This document shows positions 35,104-44,381 of a stretch of 64,000 nt of DNA, piece by piece. A program made the position numbers and the translations under genes. The notes under the pieces were generated by a model that saw only the letters and a list, made by a program, of their open reading frames with translations, made no database searches and had not been told where the DNA came from. How positions within the stretch are numbered: position 1 is the first letter of the stretch; each line of letters begins with the position of its first letter. This DNA comes from GAS188 sp963794475 (lineage in GTDB: Bacteria > Pseudomonadota > Alphaproteobacteria > Rhizobiales > Beijerinckiaceae): positions 372,001-436,000 of the forward strand of contig CAWCDW010000002.1 of assembly GCA_963794475.1 (NCBI GenBank). The letters are read 5' to 3'.

Positions 35104-36354
35104 TCAGCGATTAGCCTTGCATCTCCAGATGTCCACTCCGGAGTGGTGGCAGGTGAGGCTGAGGAAGGCCACCGCCCTTCGGCTTCGGCCACCAACACCG
35201 ACATTTGGCGGGCTGGCGCTACCCACGCTCGATGTGTTTGAAAGAGCGCCGCTCGCGGCGCCGCCGCCAACACTTTCGGGATCGTCTGCCGGGCCCGTCT
35301 GACTGGCACCGTTCGAAGCGTTAGCTCCGCTGGTCCCGCTGAGGCCATTGGATCCACTGACGCCGTTCGTGCTGTTGGTTCCGCTGGCGCCGATGCTCCC
35401 GTTGTTGCCGCCAACTCCGTTGGTGCCGTTGCTGCCATTGGTTCCGCTGGCCCCGTTGGTCCCATTAATTCCATTGGTCCCATTGGTGCCGTTAGTCCCG
35501 TTAGTCCCGTTAGTCCCGTTAGTGCCATTGGTGCCGGGCGTGCCCGTTCCCTGAGTCGTGCCACCGCCACCGTGGCCGTGATGGTGACCCATTCCACCAC
35601 TGCCCATTCCGCCGTGGCCGTGATCGTGATCGTGACCCATTCCGCCACCGCTCATCCCGCCGTGACCGTGGCCGTTTCCATCATGGCCCATTCCACCGCC
35701 GTGGCCCTGACCGCCCCCGTTTCCATGACCACCGCTACCACCTTGGCCGTTGCCATTGTGGCCGCCGCCATCGTGGCCGCCCCCACCGTGACCGTTGCCA
35801 CCTTGGCCGCTGCCACCGTCACCGTTGCCATTGTGGCCGTTGCCGCCTTGACCATTGCCATTGTGGCCGTTGCCGCCGTGCCCGCTGCCACCGTGACCGC
35901 TGCCGCCTTGGCCGCCACCACCTTGACCGTTGCCACCTTGGCCGTTGCCACCGTGGCCGTTGCCACCTTGGCCGTTGCCACCGTGGCCGCTACCACCTTG
36001 GCCATTGCCATCGTGGCCGCTGCCACCGTGACCGCTGCCACCTTGGCCGCTACCACCTTGGCCGTTGCCATCGTGACCGCTACCATCGCCTTGACCGCTG
36101 CCGTCGTGGCCGCTGCCGTCGTGGCCGCTGCCATCGTGGCCGCTGCCACTATGACCGCCGCCATCGTGACCGCCGCCATCGTGACCGCCGCCATCGTGGC
36201 CGCCGCCATCGTGGCCGCCGCCATCGTGGCCGCCGCCATCGTGGCCGCCGCCACCTCCGCCACCCCCGCCGCCATGGGCCCAGGACGAACCTGGACCTGC
36301 GAGCGCCAATGCCGCGACCGCGACCGTGGCGAGAAGATTTGTCTTTTTGGACAT
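35104..36354 (-). CDS. Secreted Gly/His/Asn-rich repeat protein
   Basis: This 416-residue protein starts with a signal peptide (MSKKTNLLATVAVAALALAG, cleavage near SWAHG). Then come about 180 residues of pentapeptide repeats of the form G-[HQ]-[DGN]-G-[GSN], such as GHDGG, GHDGS and GQGGN. A His/Met-rich patch (GHDHDHGHGG; GHHHGHGGGG) follows, then collagen-like tripeptides GTN/GIN/GSN. The last 70 residues are Ser/Asn-rich and end CHHSGVDIWRCKANR with two Cys. The His clusters suggest metal binding; the glycine periodicity suggests an extended fibrous surface protein. No family is recognised. The opposite strand is also open here only because of the repeat composition. Confidence 0.75.
   Translation of the reverse strand: MSKKTNLLATVAVAALALAGPGSSWAHGGGGGGGGGGHDGGGHDGGGHDGGGHDGGGHDGGGHDGGGHSGSGHDGSGHDGSGHDGSGQGDGSGHDGNGQGGSGQGGSGHGGSGHDGNGQGGSGHGGNGQGGNGHGGNGQGGNGQGGGGQGGSGHGGSGHGGNGHNGNGQGGNGHNGNGDGGSGQGGNGHGGGGHDGGGHNGNGQGGSGGHGNGGGQGHGGGMGHDGNGHGHGGMSGGGMGHDHDHGHGGMGSGGMGHHHGHGGGGTTQGTGTPGTNGTNGTNGTNGTNGTNGTNGINGTNGASGTNGSNGTNGVGGNNGSIGASGTNSTNGVSGSNGLSGTSGANASNGASQTGPADDPESVGGGAASGALSNTSSVGSASPPNVGVGGRSRRAVAFLSLTCHHSGVDIWRCKANR
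35560..36270 (-). repeat. Coding tandem repeats of the glycine-rich gene
   Basis: Degenerate 15-base units encode the pentapeptides. Close to the signal peptide they are almost identical (six GHDGG units at about 36175-36265) and they diverge towards 35600. A separate 9-base repeat (complement of GTTAGTCCC) encodes GTN triplets at about 35480-35530. Such gradients suggest recent expansion at the 5' end of the gene. Confidence 0.75.
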
Positions 36355-37464
36355 GTATTTTCTCCTATATATTAGCTACGATCACTTAACTATTAGACAA
36401 ACAATAGGGTTCCTCTAATAAAATATTTATTTTGTCTAACGCTATTATTCTGTTGTTATTAAAGCGGATATTATCTTTCTTAGAGCTACGCTCGCTCGAT
36501 ACTCAGGCACCGCCCACCGATTTTTCCAGTAATTATTGTTGAACGTGGACAATTCATGTGATTATGAAATAAAACCATTTACGTATCTTATTGTACAAAG
36601 ATATTAGACGCCGCCCGTCGCCGGATGCGTGCTTGCGCAGAATCACTTGCGACGATCCGCGCTCGCCCAGAAGTTTCGCTCACGTGAGAGCGCTCGAGGG
36701 TCGGCTCTAAGTCGAGAATCGCAAACCGCGAACCACCCGCGGTCCATTCGGGCTTTGGTCGCCAGGCCGCCCATCGTCAAAGCGATCCTCGCGAGAGCTA
36801 GGGCACACGTCCGCGCTCGCGCCGCCGTTTCGGCCGTGAATGACGCGATGGACAGTTCGTATTCGCCCATCCCGATCCAGCCTGGATTGCGCGGCGAATC
36901 CGACGACCGGTCTGCAAAACGCGGCCAGGCGAATCGAGATCATCCACGGCGTGCTCCTCCCACCCGATTTCCCGGGCGGCATCAGAGCGATCCTTTCGGC
37001 ATGCGGCTGAGGGCGAAAGACGACATGGTCAGCCTCCTAAAGAGCAGACGCCTCTTCCGTTCAGTGCGCCTTAGATGCCCTCGCCTTCTCTCCCCCGCAA
37101 GGCTCGGATTCTAATCACAGGCGCGGCGATGAGCCGGCGCTAATTGGTAGCTAATGGGCTCCAACATCCTCAGGTCTTCGTCATCGCCATCTCGCTGCAA
37201 AATTGCGCGGTGTCCCCCGTTGACATGCCCGCCCCTTGCGCTGCCGTTGTCGTCGATAGAGCCTCTTCTATGTCGCAATTGGAGTCCGTGAGTATTTGTA
37301 CGGACTGGCGCGTCCGAAAACGTAGACCGATATCAATGCCTTATCTTCGCCTTGAAAAGAGTGACCGCGCGTCTACTCTAATACGCTAACTGACTGACGT
37401 GCTGGTGTGCTAACGTGATCGGTCGGGCGGTAATGATCTGCGGCGCGACGGAAAGTAGCAAAAC
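36355..37464. other. 1.1-kb intergenic region, AT-rich half and no recognised gene
   Basis: Positions 36360-36620 are markedly AT-rich, unlike the rest of the window, and should hold the promoter of the glycine-rich gene. From 36620 to 37110 short open frames exist on both strands (for instance 36629-37114 plus, 36643-36870 minus), but they overlap each other and I recognise no family; they may be remnants. No RNA gene or terminal repeats were seen. Confidence 0.5.
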
Positions 37465-40400
37465 ATGACGGGTCCTCGCCGGCGACAGGCCAGGGCCGCC
37501 GCACCACCGCGGCGGCCGAGTTCAGCGCGCGCCAAGCTTCGGTCGGGCGCGGCCGATTTTGCCATCATCGGGATCGGGGCCTCCGCGGGAGGGCTCGATG
37601 CGAGCAAGAAGCTCCTTGATGCGCTTCCCTTCGACACCGGCATGGCATTCGTGCTGATCCAGCATCTGGATCCCCGCCACGCAAGCATGATGGTCGAGCT
37701 GCTGACCGGCCACACTCAGATGACCGTGGAGTTGGCGGAAGATGGCGCCGCGGTCAAGCCTGATCACATTTACCTCATACCCCCGGGGCGCTACCTGGCG
37801 GTCAAGAGCGGCGTCCTTCGCCTTTCAATGCCTCGAGAACGGCACGGAGCGCGTCTGCCCTTCGACTTTTTCCTGCAATCTCTGGCGGAGGATGCCGGCC
37901 CGCGTGCCGTCGGGGTTGTTCTATCGGGCTCGGGCGCGGACGGCAGCCTCGGCTCCAAGGCCATCAAGGAGAGGGGCGGTCTTGTCATGGCTCAATCGCC
38001 AGACGAGGCCGAGTACGCGGCGATGCCGCTGAGCACGATCGAGACGGGTGCCGCGGACCTCGTGCTTCCGGTTGTTGGAATCGCGACGGTACTCGCTGAG
38101 CTTAGCCGCGGTATCGTTCCCGGGAAAGTTGCCGAAAATGTCGCCGCGAGTGATGAGCAGCCCACCTGGTTTACCGACATCATCGACTTCCTGCGGACAA
38201 AGACAACGCATCGCTTCGCGGCATACAAGTCAGGAACGCTGCGGCGCAGGATCGAACGACGCATCGCGATGGCGGTCGGCACCGATACCTGCGGTTACCT
38301 TGATCTCCTCCGGAAGAATCCAGCCGAGGTTCAGTTGCTCGCCAAGGATCTGCTGATCAACGTCACGAGCTTCTTTCGCGATCTGAATGCCTTTGCCATC
38401 TTGGCCAAGGAGGTGATCCCGGGTCTGTTGGGCGCGAGAACCGTCGATCACTCCCTGCGGATTTGGGTGGCCGGGTGCAGTTCGGGCGAGGAAACCTATT
38501 CCATCGCCATTTTGTGCGCCGAGGCCATCGCCGCTTCCGAGAAGCCCATCCGTCTTCAGATCTTTGCGTCCGATGTTGACGAGGAGGCCATAGCCATTGC
38601 TCGCAGTGGCCTTTATCCGCGATCCATCGAGATGGACGTGTCGCCGAGGCGATTGTCGCGCTTTTTCATCAAGGATGACCAGGGCTATCGGGTGTCCGCG
38701 GAATTACGAAACGCGGTTGTTTTCGCGGTCCAGGATATTCTGGTCGACCCGCCCTTTTCCCGCCTGGACATGATCTCTTGCCGGAACCTGCTCATCTATC
38801 TGCGGCCCGACGCACAGGAGAAAGTTCTTCAGCTCTTCCACTTCGCCTTGCGCGAAGGCGGCATCCTCTTCCTCGGAAGCGCCGAAACCACCCGCGGACT
38901 GGACACTCGCTTCGAGCCGATTTCGAAGACCGAGCGGTTCTATCGACGCCTTGCCCGCACCCGACCATGGCCCCCTTATGCCGCGGCTGGAACTGGAGCA
39001 TTGAAAGGCGCAACCGACAATTTGCCCGTGCAATGGCGAGGGAAACTTCGGCAATCCGCTCCGCATGCGCCAGGTTGCGGCGAAATGATGCGGCGGATTT
39101 TGGTCGAGGCTTTCGCGCCGGCCTCGGTTCTCATCGACGCGAAGCGCGAAGTGCTCTACCACTCCGGGCCGACGGATCGCTACTTGCACCTGCCTCCCGG
39201 CGAACCGACGCGGGACGTTTTGGCCATGGCCCGAATGGGATTGCGGGCCAAACTAGCCAAAGCCATCGAGCAGGCTCGGGAGACGGCGGAGCCCGTCACC
39301 AAGGCCGGCGCGCGCATCATTCAGGAGAACGGCTCGACGAGAGTCGGCATTCGTGTCCAGCGCGCTGCCTCAAGCACCGAAACGCTGTTTTTGGTCAGCT
39401 TTGTCGATGAGGCGGAAGGGCCGCAAAAGATCATCACCGCGGACGTGCCTTCAGAAGACGCTTCAAAGATTGGTGAGCTCGAGCGAGAGCTCGACGCTGC
39501 TCGAAATGAGTTGGAGGCGGTCGTTCGCGACCTTGCGACGGCGCGAGAGGACGAAAGGGCGGTTTCCGAGGAAGCCATGTCCGTCAACGAAGAATACCAA
39601 TCCAACAATGAAGAGCTCCTGACCTCAAAAGAGGAGCTTCAAAGTCTCAATGAAGAGCTCACGGCGCTGAATGTACAGCTTCAGGAGACGCTCGAACGGC
39701 AGCGGAGCACGTCCGACGATCTGGAGAACATCCTCGAAAGCTCCAGCGTCGCGACGTTGTTCCTGGACCGCGGCTTCAACATCCGCTTCTTCACCCCGGC
39801 GGCAAAATCGCTTTTCAAGCTCATCGCGAGCGACATCGGTCGACCCTTGGCCGATCTTGCTCCTCTATCATCAGATACGGAGCTTCTGACGGATGCCCGA
39901 AAAGTGCTGGAAACATCCCGACCGGTCGGACGTGAGGTCGATGGCCGCGGCGACAAGTGGTCCATGCGCCGCATCCTGCCTTACCGAACGCACGATGGCG
40001 AGATCGGAGGCGTCGTCATCACCTATACCGACATCTCGGAGATGAAAGTGGCGGCGCGCCAGATCGAGGTCGCCCATGCCTATTCCGACAGCATCATCAA
40101 CACGATGCGTCAGCCGCTCGTCGTCTTCGATAACGAGTTGCTCGTCGTCTCAGCGAACGCGGCCTTCTATGATGCATTCGCAACGGACGCGGGCCGGGCG
40201 GTCGGGTGGCGTCTCGCCTTCCTGGACGAGGGAGCGGCCGTAGATCCCGGCCTGCGCGCCTTCCTCGACAATGTGCGGAGCGCTTTGACCCCTGTCGAGG
40301 GTTACGTGATCGAGGCCGTGCTCCCAATGGTCGGGCGTCGTCGACTGCTGCTGAACGCGACGAGGATTCGTGGAGACAATCCCCGCGCCAGCAAGATCCT

Positions 40401-42225
40401 GCTCGCCATCGACGACATCACCGAGCGCTCTCTCGTGGCCGGCGCGCTCGAGATCTCGAAGCGGCAGGCGGAGCAGGCCAGTCTCGGCAAATCGCGTTTC
40501 CTCGCCGCGGCGAGCCATGACCTTCGTCAGCCTCTCCAAACGATGAGCCTTCTCCACGGCCTGCTCGCCGCGAGGGCAGCGGACACGGAGACGCTTAAGC
40601 TCGTTGCCCGCCTCGACAGCACGATTTCCGTCATGTCCGGGATCTTGAACAGCCTTCTCGATATCAATCAGCTCGAGGCCGGGATCGTGGAGGCCGTTCC
40701 GACGAGCTTTTCCGTGAACGGGCTGTTGGAGCGGCTCCGGGTCGAATTCGCGGACTGCGTCGAACGAAAAGGGCTGAGGTGGCGCGTCGTCCCATGCAGC
40801 CAGGTGATCCATAGCGACCAACGCCTGCTTGCTGCGATTTTGCGAAACCTGCTCGCTAACGCGGTCAAATACACGATAAGCGGCAAGGTACTGCTGGGCT
40901 GCAGGCGAAGGGGGCAAAATCTGCGCATCGAGGTATGCGACACCGGCATCGGTATCCCGGCGGGCAAAACGGATACGATTTTCGAGGAATTCCATCAACT
41001 CGACAACCCCGCCCGCGAGCGCGCTCGAGGCCTTGGTCTGGGGCTAACGATCGCGCGTCGGCTCGCCGATCTGCTCGGTCACCGCGTCGCGGTGGATTCA
41101 ATCCCCGGAAGAGGTTCCATTTTTGCAATCGAGGTTCCTCCCGCGCCTCGGGCCGCTGAACTTCCGGTCCATGAAGGCGCATATTCCGTCGACGGCGAGT
41201 ACTCTCATTCAGGCGTCATCCTCATTGTCGAGGACGATCCGGAGGTTGGTGGTCTGTTGGGGCGCTTTCTGGAAAAGGCCGGATACCAGGTTTCGGTTGC
41301 GGCGGACGGCGCGCAAGCGGTCGCGAGAATAACGGATGGCGGCGTCGTGCCCGATCTCGTCATCGTCGATTTCAATCTGCCGGGGCCGCTCAACGGCCTC
41401 GAGACTATCGCGCGAATTAAGCAGGAACGAGGAAACGGGTTGCCCGCCATCATCCTCACCGGCGACATTACCACCTCAACCTTGCAGCAAATCAGTGGCC
41501 AGAACTGCTTTCATTTGATCAAGCCGGTCAAGGCGGACGTGCTTTTGAGACGGATCGGTGCCTTGCTGTCGAATGCTGCTGCCTCAAAGGTCAAGGAGGC
41601 ACCATTCCGGCCGGAGCGCGACAACAACCGTGGCACAATTTTCTTGATCGATGACGACCCGCAGGTTTGCGAGGCGATGCGTGATCTGCTCGAGGCCAAT
41701 GGCTGGGCGGCGGAGACTTACTCGAGTTGCGAAGCGTTCCTAAAGGCCGATTATGCAGGCAGGAGGGGCTGCGTTCTCGTGGACGCCGTCATGCCCGGCA
41801 TGGGTGGTCTCGAGCTACTGCGGCGCCTGAAGTCGTCGTCCCATTGCCTCCCCGCCATTATGGTCACAGGAAACGGCGATATCCACATGGCGGTCGGCGC
41901 GATGACGGCTGGCGCGCTCAACTTCATCGAGAAGCCGGTTGACCGTACGGAGCTGCTTTCCAGCGTCGAGGCAGCCTTCGAGCTGATGAAGGGCGCCTCG
42001 ACAGTGATCAGCGTGCGGGATGCAGCGGTGGCACGCATTGCCACGCTCACACCCCGCCAGCGCCAGATCATGGACCTGGTCCTGGCTGGTCATCCGAGCA
42101 AGAATATCGCAGCCGATCTGAAGATCAGTCAGCGCACGGTCGAGAACCACCGCGCCGCTATCATGAAGAAAACCGGGGCCACCTCGCTCCCGGCGCTTAT
42201 TCGTGTCGGGATCACCGCCGCCTGA
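37465..42225 (+). CDS. Multidomain CheB-CheR-PAS-histidine kinase-REC-REC-LuxR protein
   Basis: This is a 1586-residue cytoplasmic protein. In order: CheB methylesterase (30-220; Ser40 in GIGASAGG, His67, Asp159 in SGSGADGS), CheR methyltransferase (240-495; VAGCSSGEETYS, ISCRNLLIYL), a coiled coil (about 670-755), two PAS regions (about 755-1000), HisKA with His1018 (AAASHDLRQPLQT), HATPase (NLLANAVKY, DTGIGIPAG), a receiver domain with Asp1302, a second receiver with Asp1440 and a C-terminal LuxR/FixJ helix-turn-helix (1520-1586; LTPRQRQIMDLVLAG, SQRTVENHRAAI). CheB-CheR-PAS-kinase fusions are known; the added FixJ-like DNA-binding output in the same chain is unusual. No chemotaxis genes lie nearby. 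GGAAAG precedes the ATG. Confidence 0.93.
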   Translation: MTGPRRRQARAAAPPRRPSSARAKLRSGAADFAIIGIGASAGGLDASKKLLDALPFDTGMAFVLIQHLDPRHASMMVELLTGHTQMTVELAEDGAAVKPDHIYLIPPGRYLAVKSGVLRLSMPRERHGARLPFDFFLQSLAEDAGPRAVGVVLSGSGADGSLGSKAIKERGGLVMAQSPDEAEYAAMPLSTIETGAADLVLPVVGIATVLAELSRGIVPGKVAENVAASDEQPTWFTDIIDFLRTKTTHRFAAYKSGTLRRRIERRIAMAVGTDTCGYLDLLRKNPAEVQLLAKDLLINVTSFFRDLNAFAILAKEVIPGLLGARTVDHSLRIWVAGCSSGEETYSIAILCAEAIAASEKPIRLQIFASDVDEEAIAIARSGLYPRSIEMDVSPRRLSRFFIKDDQGYRVSAELRNAVVFAVQDILVDPPFSRLDMISCRNLLIYLRPDAQEKVLQLFHFALREGGILFLGSAETTRGLDTRFEPISKTERFYRRLARTRPWPPYAAAGTGALKGATDNLPVQWRGKLRQSAPHAPGCGEMMRRILVEAFAPASVLIDAKREVLYHSGPTDRYLHLPPGEPTRDVLAMARMGLRAKLAKAIEQARETAEPVTKAGARIIQENGSTRVGIRVQRAASSTETLFLVSFVDEAEGPQKIITADVPSEDASKIGELERELDAARNELEAVVRDLATAREDERAVSEEAMSVNEEYQSNNEELLTSKEELQSLNEELTALNVQLQETLERQRSTSDDLENILESSSVATLFLDRGFNIRFFTPAAKSLFKLIASDIGRPLADLAPLSSDTELLTDARKVLETSRPVGREVDGRGDKWSMRRILPYRTHDGEIGGVVITYTDISEMKVAARQIEVAHAYSDSIINTMRQPLVVFDNELLVVSANAAFYDAFATDAGRAVGWRLAFLDEGAAVDPGLRAFLDNVRSALTPVEGYVIEAVLPMVGRRRLLLNATRIRGDNPRASKILLAIDDITERSLVAGALEISKRQAEQASLGKSRFLAAASHDLRQPLQTMSLLHGLLAARAADTETLKLVARLDSTISVMSGILNSLLDINQLEAGIVEAVPTSFSVNGLLERLRVEFADCVERKGLRWRVVPCSQVIHSDQRLLAAILRNLLANAVKYTISGKVLLGCRRRGQNLRIEVCDTGIGIPAGKTDTIFEEFHQLDNPARERARGLGLGLTIARRLADLLGHRVAVDSIPGRGSIFAIEVPPAPRAAELPVHEGAYSVDGEYSHSGVILIVEDDPEVGGLLGRFLEKAGYQVSVAADGAQAVARITDGGVVPDLVIVDFNLPGPLNGLETIARIKQERGNGLPAIILTGDITTSTLQQISGQNCFHLIKPVKADVLLRRIGALLSNAAASKVKEAPFRPERDNNRGTIFLIDDDPQVCEAMRDLLEANGWAAETYSSCEAFLKADYAGRRGCVLVDAVMPGMGGLELLRRLKSSSHCLPAIMVTGNGDIHMAVGAMTAGALNFIEKPVDRTELLSSVEAAFELMKGASTVISVRDAAVARIATLTPRQRQIMDLVLAGHPSKNIAADLKISQRTVENHRAAIMKKTGATSLPALIRVGITAA

Positions 42226-42443
42226 TCGCCCATCTTTACGGAATCCGGAATTGCCACGCGATCAGCCGCCCCTTGCACGCGCGAGCAAGGCAGGATGAGC
42301 GCATATCGTCCACCAGTCTTGCGCTTTGCGAAAGGGCCGGACGACCGGCCGGGAAGCTCATACGCTGGCTTTGGTGCGGGCCGGCCTCGACGGGTCTATC
42401 ATCCGACTGCCATTGGCGACTTGGCGCAGGCAAAACTTTGGGG

Positions 42444-43451
42444 ATGGCCGTGAAACCACGAATTCCCACAGGCCCGGCAGCCGACAAAATCGATCGAGTG
42501 GTCGATATTTCCAAATCGTTTCCAAGTTTCATCTGGCGAACGAGCGGCAATCACCAAATTTGGCTCGCGGTCCTGTCGGCCGTCGTTTTCGGCCTTACGG
42601 CGGCACCGCTCGAGATCCAACGCCGCGTCGTGAACGACGCTTATAAGGGCGGCCAATTCTCGGCGATTGTTGTGCTCGCCGGGGTTTATCTGGCGGTGTC
42701 GCTATCCTCAGGCCTGACTAAGCTCGCGCTCAATGTTTACAGGAACCGGGTCGGTGAGAACGTCGTCCGCGATCTGCGCACGAGCATCGACCGGCAAATC
42801 AGGATCGACGTCACCCAGCAGAAAGCGGCCGAGGCACAGGGCGTCGAGGTTTCACTCGTCGTTGCAGAGACGGAGCCCGTCGGCCAATTCGTCGGCAGCG
42901 CGGCTTCCGAGCCGACGCTACAAGGCGGCATACTCCTCAGTATATTGGGCTACATGATCTATCTGCAGCCGCTCATGGCGCTCGTCGTTCTTGGTGTTCT
43001 CTCGCCTCAGTTCGTCTTCGTGCCCTTGATGCAGCGCGCCATCAACAAACGGGCCGCGGCGCGGATCGTTATCTTGCGCGGAGTCAGCGTGGCTATTGTC
43101 GAACATCCGGCAGCGTTTGGCGACCCAAAGCAACGACGGCGGTTTGACGCGGCATTCGAGCTGAACATGGGAATTTATGAGTTTAAGTTCTCGATGAATT
43201 TCCTGATGAACTTCATGCGCCAACTCGGAATTTGCGGCATTTTGGCGCTGGGCGGATGGCTCGTGGTCAACGGCCGCACGGAGGTCGGAACCGTCGTCGC
43301 CTTTATCTCCGGTCTCGCCGAGATCAACGATCCCTGGGGCGATCTTGTGACCTGGTTTCGAGACATGAGGGTTGCCAGCGTCAAATACCGCTTGATCGCC
43401 GAGGCCGTTGCGGATTTGGCACAATCCGCTCCGCTGGAAGAGCCTCTCTGA
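42444..43451 (+). CDS. ABC transporter transmembrane-domain protein without ATPase domain
   Basis: This 335-residue protein looks like the membrane half of an ABC exporter. Hydrophobic segments include IWLAVLSAVVFGLTAAPLEI, IVVLAGVYLAVSLSSGLTKL, ILLSILGYMIYLQPLMALVV and LGICGILALGGWLVVNGRTE, with the exporter-type coupling region NRVGENVVRDLRTSIDRQI between. It ends soon after VASVKYRLIAEAV, where the nucleotide-binding domain would normally start, and no ATPase gene follows. ATG 42444 (MAVKPRIPT) has GGGG close upstream. It lies 218 bases after the giant kinase gene in the same direction; a functional link is only suggested by position. Confidence 0.75.
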   Translation: MAVKPRIPTGPAADKIDRVVDISKSFPSFIWRTSGNHQIWLAVLSAVVFGLTAAPLEIQRRVVNDAYKGGQFSAIVVLAGVYLAVSLSSGLTKLALNVYRNRVGENVVRDLRTSIDRQIRIDVTQQKAAEAQGVEVSLVVAETEPVGQFVGSAASEPTLQGGILLSILGYMIYLQPLMALVVLGVLSPQFVFVPLMQRAINKRAAARIVILRGVSVAIVEHPAAFGDPKQRRRFDAAFELNMGIYEFKFSMNFLMNFMRQLGICGILALGGWLVVNGRTEVGTVVAFISGLAEINDPWGDLVTWFRDMRVASVKYRLIAEAVADLAQSAPLEEPL

Positions 43452-43685
43452 TCGTGAAATATCTCGTTCGTGGTAACGGCAGGCTTTGGACCAGGTTTGT
43501 GAACGCTCTAGGACTCTTCTGCCCATGCAAAAATGGGTCGTGATCTCCTCCTGCTTCGGCATGGCCTTCAGCTCGGCGCAGGAGACACTTTAGGTGACTA
43601 GATTGGCGACCGACACGCACGCGTCGAACTCGGACCGAAGCTACTTGCCGAGATGCGCGCAGGATACGCGATGACCCTCCGAGGC

Positions 43686-43715
43686 AAAACCGCCCCATCC
43701 ACGGGACAGGGCGGT
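43686..43715 (-). terminator. Rho-independent terminator of the DUF1236 gene
   Basis: Read on the minus strand, ACCGCCC (43715-43709) pairs with GGGCGGT (43695-43689) across a 13-base loop and is followed by TTTT. It lies 28 bases after the stop of the gene ending at 43744. Confidence 0.6.
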
Positions 43716-43743
43716 AAGGCAATTCGATCAGGTGTTAAGCATC

Positions 43744-44157
43744 TCAGTCAACGATTTGAACGATCCGGCGCGTGCGCGGGTCGACAAGAACCGTGTGCCC
43801 ATTGACCACGGAGTATCGGTATTCCTTCACTCCATATTCAGTTGGCACAGGGTAATAGGAGGGGCCATCGGCAGGCAGGATCGCGCCAACCGCGACGTCG
43901 TCGTTGTAACGGTACGAGGGCCTCTTCTGCGTGACGACATATTCGTGAAAGCGTGGGCTTTGGTCCGAAGCCATTCCGCCCACGATCGCGCCGCCCACTC
44001 CCCCGACAACGGCGCCCACCGGGCCGCCGACGACCGCGCCACCGACGGCGCCCGCTACGGCCCCGGTTGCCACGCCCCCACTGGTCTGGGCATTCGCCGA
44101 GATTGGGAGTGCGAGCCCCATGAGGAGGGCGCCCGCTACGATAATTTTAGTTTTCAT
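43744..44157 (-). CDS. DUF1236-like secreted protein with glycine zipper
   Basis: This 137-residue protein has a signal peptide cleaved after ISANAQ, a glycine-zipper stretch of small residues (GAVAGAVGGAVVGGPVGAVV) and a C-terminal domain ending YSVVNGHTVLVDPRTRRIVQ. That ending matches DUF1236-type periplasmic proteins common in Hyphomicrobiales. The glycine zipper suggests association with the outer membrane. Function unknown. It has its own terminator and an AT-rich upstream region, so it is probably a single-gene unit. Confidence 0.8.
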   Translation of the reverse strand: MKTKIIVAGALLMGLALPISANAQTSGGVATGAVAGAVGGAVVGGPVGAVVGGVGGAIVGGMASDQSPRFHEYVVTQKRPSYRYNDDVAVGAILPADGPSYYPVPTEYGVKEYRYSVVNGHTVLVDPRTRRIVQIVD

Positions 44158-44342
44158 GTGTAGATCTCCATTCGAATAACTTTAAATGATCGATGATAAA
44201 AACGACCATCGAATTGTAAGTCGCGGCAACATCAAAATGTTCCTTGCACTAATCAGAATAGACGTTTTGCATCTCTCATTTTCAAATATCGGGTGTATCT
44301 CTCCAAAAGAGGATGGTCCCATAGGCCGCGCTGGCTCGCTCC

Positions 44343-44373
44343 GTCGCCGAAAAGCCTTTTAACTTTCGGTGAC
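44343..44373. terminator. Hairpin after the BA14K-type gene
   Basis: GTCGCCGAAA (44343-44352) and TTTCGGTGAC (44364-44373) pair at nine of ten positions around an 11-base loop. It lies just beyond the stop at 44382 on the minus strand. No T run follows, so it may act as an mRNA 3' stabiliser rather than a true terminator. Confidence 0.35.
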
Positions 44374-44381
44374 AGTACGCC

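Noticed and set aside
35330..36270. CRISPR-like repeats
   Set aside because: The repeats are contiguous, multiples of three and in frame with a signal-peptide protein; there are no unique spacers or cas genes.
35572..36375. Plus-strand Ala/Thr/Val-rich protein opposite the glycine-rich gene
   Set aside because: It is a mirror of the coding repeats; it has no ribosome binding site and its composition follows from the complement of the glycine codons.
36629..37114. 161-residue plus-strand ORF and overlapping minus-strand ORFs
   Set aside because: No similarity, no ribosome binding site, conflicting open frames on both strands; composition is not convincing.
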